A stretch of 64,000 nt of DNA from Paraspadella gotoi. Lineage: Eukaryota; Chaetognatha. The translations under genes were made by a program, and so were the position numbers. Each line of letters begins with the position of its first letter. The stretch's first letter is position 1. Shown here piece by piece: positions 11,147 through 23,700 of this stretch. Under the pieces are notes generated by a model. It was not told the DNA's origin, searched no databases, and saw nothing but the letters and a program-made list of their open reading frames with translations. Location: contig CM119270.1 in NCBI GenBank assembly GCA_051294375.1, positions 6,115,038 to 6,179,037 of the forward strand. The letters are read 5' to 3'.

Positions 11147-11965
11147 TGGCTATACTCAGAAGCCTCGTATCAGGAGCGCAGCGTCCGGATGGCGTTGAAG
11201 GATAGGAGCCCAGCCGCCGCGACGGGCCAGCGGCTGCTCCCTGCCTTCACTTACTTACGCCTCGGCTATTCTTTACTCCTCTTCCTCTTCCTTTTCCTTT
11301 ATCTCCCGGATCCGCGGCGGCCGCAGTCGATCCGGTCTAGCCGAAGGGCATAACCTTACTCTTTTCTCTCTCTACTTTACCCTCGTCCACCGCCGAGTCT
11401 TCTTTCTCTGAAATCTGAAACAAACAAGGCATGGCCATCGCAAGTTGTTTTGAATCCGAAGCCTACTACTACGCATACAGTACATACATATTCTTTTCAA
11501 TTTTATTATATTCAATTTAATAAATCTTTTATTTACTACAAGTTCATAATCAATTAAAACTAGCGTTAATGTTAAAAAACATTTATTAAATTTATTATTA
11601 AATTTATTTATTAAATTTATTAAATGGACATGGATAATTTTGTATATTGGTTGCTCACCCAATTTCATAGTTATTTGCAAAATGTAGCCTCATTATTAAG
11701 GCTCTTACAAAGTGACGTATATACTTCTATATTTTTTTAAGGCCTTAGCCCAAAATTTTGTACAGAGAGGAGTAAGAGAGCAGAGAGAGAGATCCGGCCC
11801 CGGATCCGCTCGGACTTCGACCGGGAAGAAGCCCGGACTCACATCGAGAAGAGAAAATCTCACCCGATCCGAGCGCGAAGAAGCCCGAAGGAGAAGGTGA
11901 GTCGGTCGGGCAGCGCGCGCCGCTGCTCCGCGTGCGACGGCCTGCGTCCGCGGAAGCTGTCAGTA
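11147..11965. mobile_element. Candidate non-autonomous element (inverted-repeat-like ends) within CT repeat
   Basis: Copy C carries about 820 bp of non-repetitive, partly GC-rich DNA inside a (CT)n tract, while copy E runs straight through the same place (about 20800-20815). The left end reads CTATACTCAGAAGC and the reversed right end CATATACTGACAGC. Further inward both sides carry GCAGCGG-type and CGGATCCG-type motifs, giving imperfect terminal inverted repeats over about 100 bp or more. The centre (about 11460-11700) is AT-rich with no ORF. It could be a MITE or foldback element, or a chimeric read segment. Confidence 0.4.
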
Positions 11966-11970
11966 TATGA

Positions 11971-12007
<37 letters not shown>

Positions 12008-15000
12008 TTTCAAAAAAACCTAGGTTCAGGATAAGTGTCAATCTCTCTCGCTCTCTCTCTTATTTTTTTCTCTCGGTTTCTCTCTCTCTCTCTCACTCAC
12101 CCTCTCCCTCTCTCCCTCTCTTCCGCTCCCTCTCTCACTACTCTCTCTCTTTCCCAGATTCCCCTGGTTACCCCAAATTTATATCTCTCCGAGATTTCTC
12201 TCTCCTCCTTTTGTTTCCAACTCCGGATTAAAGCTCAAAAAGTTCGTCGTTAAAATTTCTTCTTCATGATTTTCGATCGCCATGCAGTTTGAGAGTGAAG
12301 ACGAAAACTGAATCGAGGACAGAGGAAAATTGATTTCCATCCAATTAGAAAAGAGATTGGGAACAGAGATACGAGTAGGTCTCCGTTTCGAATGAAACTT
12401 TCGAAGGAGAAAAGTAAACATCGGGTTAGTATTTGCTAGCGAGGAAAAAAATCAATTTATTCAAAATGTTCTCGAAAATATTTATAAATTGCCGGAACGT
12501 TAGCATTTCTTGGGGATTTCAGATTGGTGATATTCACTAGTTGCGCCGATTCTCTCGTTTTGCGCGAGTTGGGGAAACGTGTGTGCGTGAGTGCGAGTGT
12601 GGAGAGATGTGGAGGTGAAGAGAGTGCTTAGTGTGAGAGAGTTGCGAGTGCTGCGTGGTGCGTGAGTGGAGTGAGAGCTGTGAGTGGTGAGAGAGCACAT
12701 GAAAACAATAAATTTTTTTTCAGACTCCAGAATTAAGTCATTACATTATAATCTAAGATAAGTACCCGTATATATTTTTTTCCATTCACCATATTTCACA
12801 TATTTACATATACCATTCACATATTCTATACGACGCATTCAAAACTTATCAAAAAATCTTCAACATCCAAAACCCAGAGAATCAACAAAAACAATTAACT
12901 CAGGACCGCCAACAATGATGAGAATATTAACTTCTGTAAATGAAGACGACTGAAGACGTCGACGACGACAACAACGACGCAACAAACAACAACGACAAAG
13001 ACGACAATGGCCGATTGTCCCCTTTATTTCTCCAATCGATATCACAATTAACTTCGCGTGTGTTTTTTTTTCGGACCCAAAATGGAAAACAATTTTTTTG
13101 TTTTGTGGTCGAGGATGGAACCGAGCGTGGGAGCCCGGGAGAATGAGGAGGAAAGGAGGAGGAGAGGTGGAGAAGGAGGGGCGAGGAGGCCGAATGCGAA
13201 AAAGAACCCGTGGCAGTCAGGGAGGAAGGCGAGGAAAGAGGAAGAAAAGGAATTATATTAAGTGGAGAGGAAGAGTGAGGGAGAGAAAGGGAGGTAAAGG
13301 ACAGATCAAGCGCGATGCCTTTTGAATTTTGAATCTTGTTGAAAGCATTTTATTCCCAGTATCCGTGTTTGTCTGTTCATTTGTTCATTTGTTGTCATAA
13401 GAGTCCGCATTTTTTTGGTAACACGTGTTTTTATTTTTTTTTTTCCCCTTTTGAATTGCACATGATATGACATGACTATGACAAAAAAAAACTTTTTTCG
13501 CCCGTATATGTTATGACATTGCACTGCCCATCAAAATCCGTCTTTTATTCCTCTATCATATAGAAATTCATGAAGGGCCGTCGCTAGCAGCCGTTTTTTT
13601 CTTGTCTTCAACCAACGAATGAAGCAACAAACATTGGCGCAATTATACGCGTTTTTTAAACGTAAAGTGGGACAGACCGACAGACAACATGACCGACCGA
13701 CCGAAAAGTGACTTTATAGAGTTGCTCCGCGGTACTCGCGTTAAAAAGGCGAAGAGAAGAGCCAAAAAAGCATGAGTCTAATTTTGACCGCAAATCTTGT
13801 CGCGATTCCAGATTTCACATCGACATCGACAGCGCTGTTCGAATTTTATTGAATCGCATCCTCGCGTTCTTCGTGACAAGTACAGTTGAAACTTTTTTTT
13901 TTTCGTTTCTTTTTTTTTATTTTATATATTTTTTATTCTTTTTTCTTCCTAAGACTATTCCTACTTCTTCCTATTTTTTCCTCATTTTCCTATTCCTACT
14001 CTTTTCCTATTTCAGTCGGCCAAAAATTGAAAAGCCATTGCCTTTTGTTTTCTCTCTTTAGGTTTTATTTTTCCCAGTTGTCGTCGCCACTGCCCATAAA
14101 AAATTAGGTCTTGTATAAATACTATAACAAAAGGTTTTTTCACGGAATAAAAAAGCTTTACCTCTACGGCACGTAAGGTACGATAATTTGTAGGTATCGG
14201 AGTGAGAATGAACACCGTACCAAGTCCGTAATGTGCAACATGGCTTGACTCATTGACTCATTGCAGCCCACTTGAGCTTTTATCTGCTTGGACGTACCTT
14301 CTGTTACATTGGGCCAATGTCAGCTACAGAAGAGATGTGGATTAAGGCGCTTGAAGTTTCTGAGGAGTACTATCCTAACTTTTTAACCCCTCTAGCATCA
14401 GGCAACTGGTCCTTGGACTTAGAGAACAATGCTTGACGGGCTTTACCACGCCCCTAAGTCGATTTACGGCCGTGGTCACCGCTTTCCCGCAGGGTAGGGA
14501 GAGCGTTAGGAATTGAACCCGCGGTAAACTAGGCGGTCATGAGAGGAAGGCTTTTTATGAACTTGTCCTGCTTATAGGCGCGCGGTGTACTATAGGCAAC
14601 GGCCCGAATTACGAGATTCTAGTGATAATTTCTAGATCATATTTTTTTTCTTTTTGTCGAGGTGTGGTAAACGTTTAAGGTCAGCGTTAAGAGTGAAATT
14701 ATGCACAATTGTTTTTGTCTATTCCTATTTTTTACACTTACACTCATTTTCATGTTTTTCTCCTTCTCCTTTCAATTTCTTGTGATACAAAAGTATTCAG
14801 TCAAGGTTTTGAAAAGTAGTATTTTTTTAAGCATTTTAATTGTTTTTGTCCCCATAGCTTAAGTGCACAAATGGCGTTTGTTTAAAAATTTTTTCTATCT
14901 GATTGGCTCAAAATATAAAATTATTGAAATGTAAGTTGTCGTTTATTTTATATAAAATATGGTAAGCCGCGTTTCAACAGTATTCATTTTGATTCTCAGC

Positions 15001-15419
15001 TTAAAAATATCGACAATTTTAGCAGAAAAAAATAGCGACCGAACCTCATAAAAGAATCAGTTTCGCAATTAAGAAAGAAAAAGTACCAAAATTCTTTAAC
15101 AAAACTCAACAACAAAAAAGAAAATATTTTTCCATTACCTTAAAAAAAAGGACTAGTCTCAAGGAGAATAATACTACGTCAAGGTAAAAACCATCTGTGG
15201 CATTTCTGCGTGAAAACCATCCGTGCATAATGGTGAACCCATACGCGTAACGGTCAACAAAACTTTCAAGAAGAAACACAAAACGCAAAAACGACGCTAC
15301 GAACACGCAAGCATTTCGTCATCTTATAACGTTCTTGCCACGTGACACGCATTCATTCCTATCGTCTACCCAACTCACCCCAAAACCCCCCCCCTGGTCT
15401 TCAAAATTCCCCCCTTTTA

Positions 15420-16387
15420 TCATTTCTTTCTTGTCAGCCTTGGCGGCGGCCTTTGTCACTTTCCCTCTGAACCGGACTTCCTTCTTCTTGACGCCGATTT
15501 GAGACCACCAACGCGCGACGGTTTGCCTCATGGTCGCGGACGCGAAGCGGCCTGGATACGAAAATGGGGGGGGGGAGAATGGGGCCGGCGGCATTTGAGG
15601 GTGGGAAAGGCTTGAAAATGGTTTAGAGGGTTGTCATTCTTTGGCTGTTTTATAATTTCTCTGTTTTTTTTCACGTTTCTGAACAAAGTTTTTTAACAAA
15701 TATTCTCAAAAAATTAGTACCGAGAAACAGAAATTTATGGTGCGCTGTAAAAAGAAATTGTTTTAGTAATGTAATTGTTAACTTAAAAAAATCATTAGAA
15801 AATACGCAGCACCACACGTCATCCCCTTTTACTCATCTCCAATCCCCATCTCCATCCCATCTCCATCTCCATCCCATCCTATCCAGAATTTTCTATCCAA
15901 TCACTGCACCGAAGCGGGCGTATCGTTGAATGGTTTCGACGCACATGGGTTTGGACAGGGCACCATCTCCACCATCGCGGACGTCGCCAGATTTTGATCT
16001 CTTGGGACGTTTCTTCAGTCACTTTCCCGCCTGCCGGCGATCACCCTGAAATAAGAGATATATAAATAATATACATGTAAATAATAATATTAATAATAAA
16101 TAATCTGTAGCTTTTCAAGTTGTTAAAGATTATGAAATTTTACCGATCACGTTAGTAATTCTTTTTGTTAATTGTTTATTTATTTTTTTTTTGTTTAGCG
16201 TAGCTAAAGTATGTTTGTTGTATATTGTTTTTAAGCATTCCTTTATCGTTTTATTTATCCGTTGCGCATTCTCACTTTTGCATAAGTTCCTCGGAATTTT
16301 TGACGGCGATGGGCCGTAGTGGCAATCCAAGACCGGAGCGTAGCCACTGCCTTTGATTCGTCCCTGGGTGTGGTTGAGGACGATGAC
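15420..16387 (-). pseudogene. eEF1A: Frame-broken duplicate of eEF1A exons e, d, c
   Basis: On the minus strand the terminal exon (15420-15551), exon d (15910-16045) and exon c (16276-16387) of eEF1A are recognisable with splice borders nearly intact. Each exon is longer than in copy A through scattered one-base insertions (132 against 125 nt, 136 against 131, 112 against 104), so none translates through. An extra A in the last codons also hides the stop. The errors favour insertions at homopolymers, as in uncorrected long reads. A genuine inverted pseudogene is possible but less likely, because introns and flanks match equally well. Confidence 0.85.
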
Positions 16388-16948
16388 CTTGAAAAGGAAA
16401 AAAAAAATTTTCAATGGCAATCGTACGTACGATTCCATTTTATTGTTATCTTGATAGATTCGACGAATATAAATAAATGGAATAATGACTAAAATTACAA
16501 ACTATAGAAATAAATTGTAATAAACTGCTATAAAAACGACCGACCTTTGAGAAGATGTTAATCCTGTACAACGGACATTGGAGATTCGGTAATGAATAGT
16601 GAACATTTAAATGTACAAGATGATGATTACTGTAGACGGTACACTTCAAAAAAAAAAATCTTCTCTGAAAAAAAATTAAAAAAATAACAAAGAATGAAAA
16701 GAAAGAAAAGTGACTTATTCTAATATTTTTGTGTTCAGGATCTTTGATGCTCTGTCGTTGTATTCACTTCACTGGAGGAGAAAAAAAAAGGATAAAACTG
16801 CAATTACTATCTCGAGCTCTCTCTCTCTCTGTCTCTGTCTCTATTTCTTTTTTCTCATGCCGGAGAAAAATTCACCAGAATAAATCAAGTGAGTTTAAAT
16901 CTCATGGAATTCTCAGTTTATGAATAAGTTTTCAGTTTTTCAGTTTTC

Positions 16949-16958
16949 NNNNNNNNNN
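16949..16958. other. 10-N gap
   Basis: Ten N separate the fold-back arm on the left from a reversed copy of the 9.2-9.4 kb segment on the right. Confidence 0.9.
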
Positions 16959-17014
16959 ATTCGTCGTCGCACAACAAAAGATTTCATTGCAAAAACAATT
17001 TAACCGCCGCACCA

Positions 17015-17036
17015 AATATATATATATATATATACA
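17015..17036. repeat. (AT)n microsatellite
   Basis: A short perfect AT run. A counterpart occurs near 18955-18975. Confidence 0.85.
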
Positions 17037-17885
17037 TATTTATATTACATTAGTTAGAAGTCGGAAGAAGCAAAAACCTGGATTTGAAAAGAAAATACAA
17101 GAAAGCAGTCGGCATGTCAATATTTGTATGTGGTATTTTATCCAAAAGTTCTCAGTCCAGCGCGAATTTAATGGTGAGTTACGTAAAGGAGAGAATTAGC
17201 CCCTTTTAAATTTCTTCCTTTTCTCCTATTTTTGTCGAGGACCAATTCGGCGCGTTCGAGGATGCTTCCACCCGTGACGATATGAAGCCAATCAGGAAGC
17301 TGGGGTTAAGCCTGGGAGCTTAGAGAGAGAGAGAGGAGAGTAGGAACCCTGAAGGGAAGAGATAGACGAAAAACACATGACAGGAGGAGAAGAGGGATAG
17401 GGAGAGAAAAGAGGAGAGAGAAGAGGAGATGAAGAGAGAGGAGGAGAGAGAAGAGGTAAGTCCATGACTGGCGGGTGAAGGGATGAGTCGCCGGGGGCGG
17501 GGGGGCAGGGCGACTAAGACGACACAACAAACGATAACGAGAAAAACGAAAAAACAACAGGAGACGGGGGGCGCCACACCCAAACGACCCACGTGACATT
17601 AGACCAGAACGACGTCTCGTCGCAGTCGCAATTTCGTACGTCTTTATTAACTCTATTTGTGAATATTTATAATTATTATTTATAATTATTATGGGAAACA
17701 GTGTGCTAATGAGCTCAAATGACGTAGTGAGAGTGCCAAAAAAGAAAAAATAGAAGCGAAGATAGTACATTTCACAATTTCGCCCTGAAAATTCGATTTC
17801 GTCCGTTGACTAAAGGAACCACTAAAACCCTTATGTCATAAGAAAAAATATATCCAGTGGGCGCGGATAGAGCAAAGCTTTTCTC

Positions 17886-17918
<33 letters not shown>

Positions 17919-18439
17919 TCCTTGTTCCTCCCGTCCTCTCTCTCTCTCTCTCTCTTCTTCTCCTCCTCTCCTGCTCTCTCTCGATGCCCGTCCCTGCTAC
18001 GCCTGTCCTCTCTACCACAGTTTATGTAATTTCTTTCTTCTTCCTCTCTCTATTTTTTCTCTTCTTTAAATCTCTCTCTTTGTTGCGTTCAATTACTGTG
18101 TTATTTGAGTATATACTTAATCATAATTGATAAAATTTAATAACTTGAAAATCTTATTTCATTAAACCTGAGATTTTCATGAGATTTAATAACTCACTTG
18201 ATTTTCTGTTGAATTTTTTCCGGCATGAAGAAAAAAGAAATCTGTAGCAGAGAACAGTGAGAGAGAATGAGATCAGATTAGTTTAATTGCAGTTATCCTT
18301 CTTTTTTTCTCCTTCCAGTGATATGTTGAATACAACGACAGGGCATCAAAGATGCCTGAATCACTAAAAAATTAGATAAGTCACTTTTTCTTTCTTCATT
18401 CTTGTTATTTTAATTTTTTTTCATTTTATGTTTTTCATT

Positions 18440-20717
18440 CCAGTGGGATTTTTATCATGAGTATATAGGTGTTTTTTGGAAAAAATTTCAAGGACAAAAA
18501 TAAAAAAAAAAACTTTGGTTCTTTCCCACAATGTTCGCATTGTCTAATTTTTTTTTTTGATAATTCATTTTTTAATTTTTTCTTTATTACTGTTTTAAGT
18601 TTGAAATTAAACGAAAGCTACTTCGGATATGAAATATCATGTAAAAATTTTTAATTATTGTTTTTAGTGTATTATATTTACAATAAGATTATTGATAATT
18701 TGTTATGATTTATAAATTTCGCTGTTACGTTTGTTCTTTAATTATTATAATATGACATTTTTTACGTAACTCACGATTTATATATTTCGATATTCTTTTG
18801 TTTCTGACTGATTTTGATCACTTTTTGGATTAAAATCACCACTATATACATAATTAGTTTTATCATGCGAACTTATCTTTTCTTTTTATTTTTTTTTACT
18901 TTAGATTATCAGTGGCGTTTTTGCTCTCTGACTTCTAACTAATAATATAATATTATGTATATATATATATTATTTTTGGTGTCGCTGTTTAGTAAAATTG
19001 TTTTTGCAATGAAATCATTTTTTGTGTTGCGTACGCACGAATTTATTTTCTCTTTTGTCTTTTTTATTCTTTTTTTCTACTTTTACATTGGGGAGGATCA
19101 TTATAGTCCCGTCGTTCTTTGGATTTTCGCGTAATATGAAATCTGTAAGTGAGACTTCTTAACCATCTCTCTCTTCTCTCTCTCTTCTCTCTCTTCTTCT
19201 TCGTTCTTCTCGCTCTCTCTCTTTTTACTTCTCGGCCATCTCCTTTTCCTTCGTAATTTTTTATTCTTTCTTATCTTTCCCTGTATTGCCTCGTCTCTTG
19301 GCTTTTTTCTCTTCCTCCTTTTCCCTCTCCTCTCTATTCCTCCTCTCCCTTCTCGCCCTCTTCCCCCTCTCCGCCTCCCTCTCTCTTCTTCCCACCCACC
19401 AGGAAAGTTTTAAACTATCTCACAGCTCCGAATTTTACGCCTTCTCGTTCCGCCGACCTTGAAGGCATTTGGGTTGAGAGGGTGGAGAGGTGGAGGGGGG
19501 AGAAGGAATAGCCCATTGAAGATCATGCCTCCCTCTGGAGGATTGGAGCTCCCAAGTAGATTGTGAGAGGGGGGAGAAGAAAGAGTCGGGGTTCAAAGGT
19601 TCAAATCCGAGTCACCGCGGCATTCCTTATTTCCATTTTTCGTGTTAACGAATTTTATCTTTAATATCCACTCCTCTTTTGATTTAGACCGTTTTCCCGG
19701 ATGTCTCTCTCCCCTTCTCTTTCTCTTTCTCCCTTTCATCTCTTCGCTCTCTTAATGCCTTCTACTTTTTCTACTTTCTCTTCTTCTCTCCTCTCTCTTC
19801 TTCTCTCCTCTCTCTCCTCCTCTTCCCCTCTTCTCTTTCCTCGGTCTTCACTACATTGGTCAACTAAGTAATCGTTTGTGTTTCGGTGCTAGCAACACTA
19901 CAAGCGAACTTATTCAACCTCACTAAAGTTTTCAGCCATATATCATAACACGAATGATTACTGAAATACATTTTATTCTTTACTATTAACGTGTTGATTT
20001 CTACTCGCGAGTCTAGATCCGATTTTCATTCGGTTTCCACTTATTCATTCTTTTTGAGTGTTCTTAGATCTTCTTGCAATTGTGTTAAGTTAATTAGTTG
20101 TTAATTAGGTTATATTTACTATTTTTTACTGCTAACTATTTCACGACTTATTGAGCAAAGGTTTCGAGGTTAGGGTTATGGGTATTATAGCTGTATTATT
20201 AAGGTTAGAATTTGTGGTCTCGATAAATGGTTAGGGATTTGCGTTAAGTATTAGTGTTTAGGGTTAATAGGAAGAGTGAGAATCAGATGATAAGGTGTTA
20301 GGATTCAGTTATTTAGGTTCAAAATTAATTTTCTTAGGATAAACTATTCATAAAGGCGCTGCACTCTCGGAAGAAGAAAGCCCTAATCAGTTGACCATTA
20401 AAAGAAAATTTTCTCCACCCTCACTTCCGCCGCCAATTTGGTGTGTCACGACGAGAATGCGCCCGTCTATGAGCGATGGTGTCGAATCTTTACTCTGGCA
20501 ACAAAGCCTTGTGTTATCTACAACATTTAGTTTTATTATACTTAATTTTTGTTCGTTACACTATATAATCGACACAAAAGCAGCATACAACTAAATTTGA
20601 CCTTTCAAAAAATGGCGACTCTAACTGTTCCTTCAAGAAACACGAATGGGTTTTTCATTTCGATTGCAGGTGGGAAATATTAACGGTAATAGACGTTAAT
20701 CATTTCATCTCTCTTCT

Positions 20718-20759
<42 letters not shown>

Positions 20760-23700
20760 TCTCTCTCTCCTTCTTTCTCTCTCTTTTCTCTCTCTCTCGC
20801 ATTTTTTCAAAAAATACCTTTAGGATTCAGGTATAAGTGCAATCTCTCTCGCTTCTCGTCTCTTATTTTTTTCTTTCGTGTTCTTCGCTCTCTCTCTCTC
20901 TCTCACTCACCCTCTTCCTGCTTCTCCCTCTCTTCCGTCCCTCTCTCCTCTCATCTCTCTTTCCCAGATTTCCTGGTTACCCAAATTTATTCTCTCCAAG
21001 ATTTCTCTCTCCTCCTTTTTTTCCAACTCCGGCATTAAAGCTCAAAAGGTTTGTGTTTAAATATTCTTCTCAAATGATTTTCTCGATCGTCCATGAGTTG
21101 AGAGAGAAGACGAAAACGGAATAATAAGGAGAGTAGAAATTTGATTTCATCACGTGAGATGGAACCAAGAGATTACAAGTCGTCTTCCGTTTTTCGAATG
21201 ATCGTCAAAGGGGAAAAGTATACGTCGGGTTTAGATTTTGCTAGCGATGGAAAAAAATCAGTTATGGAAAAATATTCTCGAATTATTTATTAAATTGCCG
21301 AACGTTAGCATTTCTTTGGATTTTACATTGTGGAATTTTCTACTGTTGGGATCCTCGTCGTTTTGGCGCGAGTTTGTTGGTTACGTGTGTCGGGAGTGCG
21401 AGTGTGAGAGAGTGCGAGTTTTGTGAGAGGTCGCGAGTGTGTAAGACCGCATGAAACAATAAACATTTTTTTCAGACTCCAGAATTAGGATTATCACAAT
21501 TACATTTATAATCTAAGCTAATTACGTACTATACTCAGCTTTCTCATATTTCACATATTTTACATATACGATTTCACAATATTTACGACGATTTCAAAAA
21601 TTATCAAAAAAAATCTTCAACACCAAAACCCAGGAATCAATCAAAAAACAATTAACTCGGACCGCAACAATGATTGAGAAATATTTACTTCTGTAAATTG
21701 GAAAGACGACTGAAAAGACCGTCGGACGACGACAACAACGACGACAACACAAAACGACAAAGTGACGACAATGGCCGATTGTCCCCTTTTTCTCATCGAT
21801 ATCATTAACTTTCGCATGTTTTTTTTCGGACCTCAAAATGGAAACATGAGTTTTTTGTTTTGTGTCTGAGGATGGAAGCCGAGCGTGGGGCCCGTGAGAA
21901 TGAGAGGAGGAGGAGTGAGGAGAAAGACGGAGAAGGAGGAGGAGGCCGAATGCAAATACAACCGTGGGAGCCCAGGAGGAAGGGAGAAGGAGGAAGAGAA
22001 GGAAAAGGAATTATTATAAGTGAGGAAGGAAGATGGAGAAGATGAAGGTGGTAAGGAACAGACCAATCGCGATCGCCTTTTGATTTTTTATTCTCAGTAT
22101 CCGTGTTGTCTGTCAGTTGTTGCATTGTGTCATAAGAGTCCCATTTTTTTGGTACACGTTGTTATTTCCCTTTGATCACCATGATATGACATGACATGAC
22201 TAAAAAAAACTTTTTTCGCCCGTTTTATTTTATCATGCACTGCCATCCAAAATTCCGTCTTTTATTCCTTTAGTTTAGGAATTCATAAGGGCGTCGCTAG
22301 CTCAGTCCCTTAGATTGAGGTTTTTTCTGTTCTCACAAATGAGAAATCAAATATGGGCAAATTATACGCTTTTATAACGTAAGTGGGACAGACCGACAGG
22401 ACAGACATACGACCGACCGAATAAGTGGACTTTATAGAGTTTTCGCGAGTACTCGTCGTTTAAATAGGCGAAGAGGAAGAGCAAAAGATAAGTCTAATTT
22501 GACCAATCTGTCGTATTTTTTCCGATTTTCGCATCGACATCGACAGCGGCCGTTCAAATTTATTGATCGCATCCCTCGGTTTTTCGTTGACAAGTTACAG
22601 TTGAAACTTCTTTTTTTTTTTCGTTTCTTTTTTTATTTTCTATTTTTTATTCTTTTTCTTTTATTCCTAAGACTTATCCTACTCTTCCTATTTTTTCCTA
22701 TTTTCCGTATTTCCTTACGTTTTTCCTATTTCAGTGTCGGCCAAAATGAAAAGTCCATTGGCCTTTTGTTTTCTCTCTTTAGTTTTATTTTTCCAGTTGT
22801 CTTCGCGCACTGCCATAAAAAAGGTTTGTTATTAAATATAACAAAAGGTCACGGAAGTAAAAAGCTTTTCCGTACGGGGTAAGAAGGTACTTGATATTTG
22901 TAGGTTACGGTTAGTTGAGGAATGAACACCGGTACCAAGTCGTTAATTGTTGATACATGCTTTGACTTCATTGACTCATTACCCACTGATTTTATCTGTT
23001 GGTAGTCGTACTCTTTAACATGGCAATGTCAGCACAGAAGATTGATGTGGAATAAGGCCGCTAAGTTGTTCGTAGAATGAAAAAAGTTCGAGACACTATT
23101 TCTCGGTACAATATATTTTAACCCACTCATAGCATCTACTATGAACTGAGTCTGTACTAGAACCGCAATGCTATTTGTGCTTTATCCACCTCCCCCTATA
23201 GTTCTAATTTTATCGGCTCTTGCTGTTCTCACGCTTCCCGCAGTTTTTTTTTCGGTGAGTCCTCCTAGGGAATCGTGTCAGGTGTAGGATTTGAATCCCT
23301 CTCTCTCCTATTTTTCATTGGTTAACTTATGGGTTCCTGAGAGGTCATAGGGCTCTTTTTACTTGTAACTTTTTCCTGTGTTTATAGCCGGGGTCCTTTG
23401 TGAATCGTGTAAAAAAGCAAGTTAATCTTTCGGTTTTCCACCCAGTAGCATTCCTAAAGAATGAGACGAGTGTGTTAATATTTCTATACTATATGTCCGT
23501 TCGACTATTGTTTTAAAGGTTCGAGAAAAGGGAAAATTATGCACAATTTTTTTTTGGTCTCTTTCCCTATTTTTTACTAACTTTCTTAACATTCACTTTT
23601 CACATTTCTTTTTTCCTGCCCTGCAATTAGTGGGAACAAAAGAGGTCTTAGCCAGGCAGGGTGGAAAATTGCATGTATTTGGTGGTAAGTATTTGGGGTT

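Larger units (their letters stand above)
8911..16655 (-). repeat. Copy C: reverse-complement copy of the eEF1A 3' region
   Basis: 8911-10270 is the distal flank. 10271-14150 is the reverse complement of about 8660-5690. 14150-15300 mirrors A's 3560-2400, and 15420-16655 mirrors eEF1A exons e to c and the intron up to A's position of about 1140. It differs from A and B mostly by single-base indels. It lacks the SINE and has one private insertion of about 820 bp. No additional gene is recognisable. Confidence 0.85.
16656..18440. repeat. Fold-back block between copies C and E
   Basis: 16695-16945 is the reverse complement of about 18130-18415 (GATGCTCTGTCG against GATGCCTGAATC contexts, and the TCATGCCGGAGAAAAA context). 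16959-17200 is the reverse complement of about 9180-9420. Between them lies about 900 bp seen only here, including GA-rich and GC-rich parts (17320-17590). No reliable coding exon is visible. Confidence 0.7.

Noticed and set aside
15420-16387. A second functional eEF1A gene on the minus strand
   Set aside because: Every exon is frameshifted by homopolymer-type indels while introns and flanks match the clean copy. A duplicated assembly of one locus is more likely than a paralogue.
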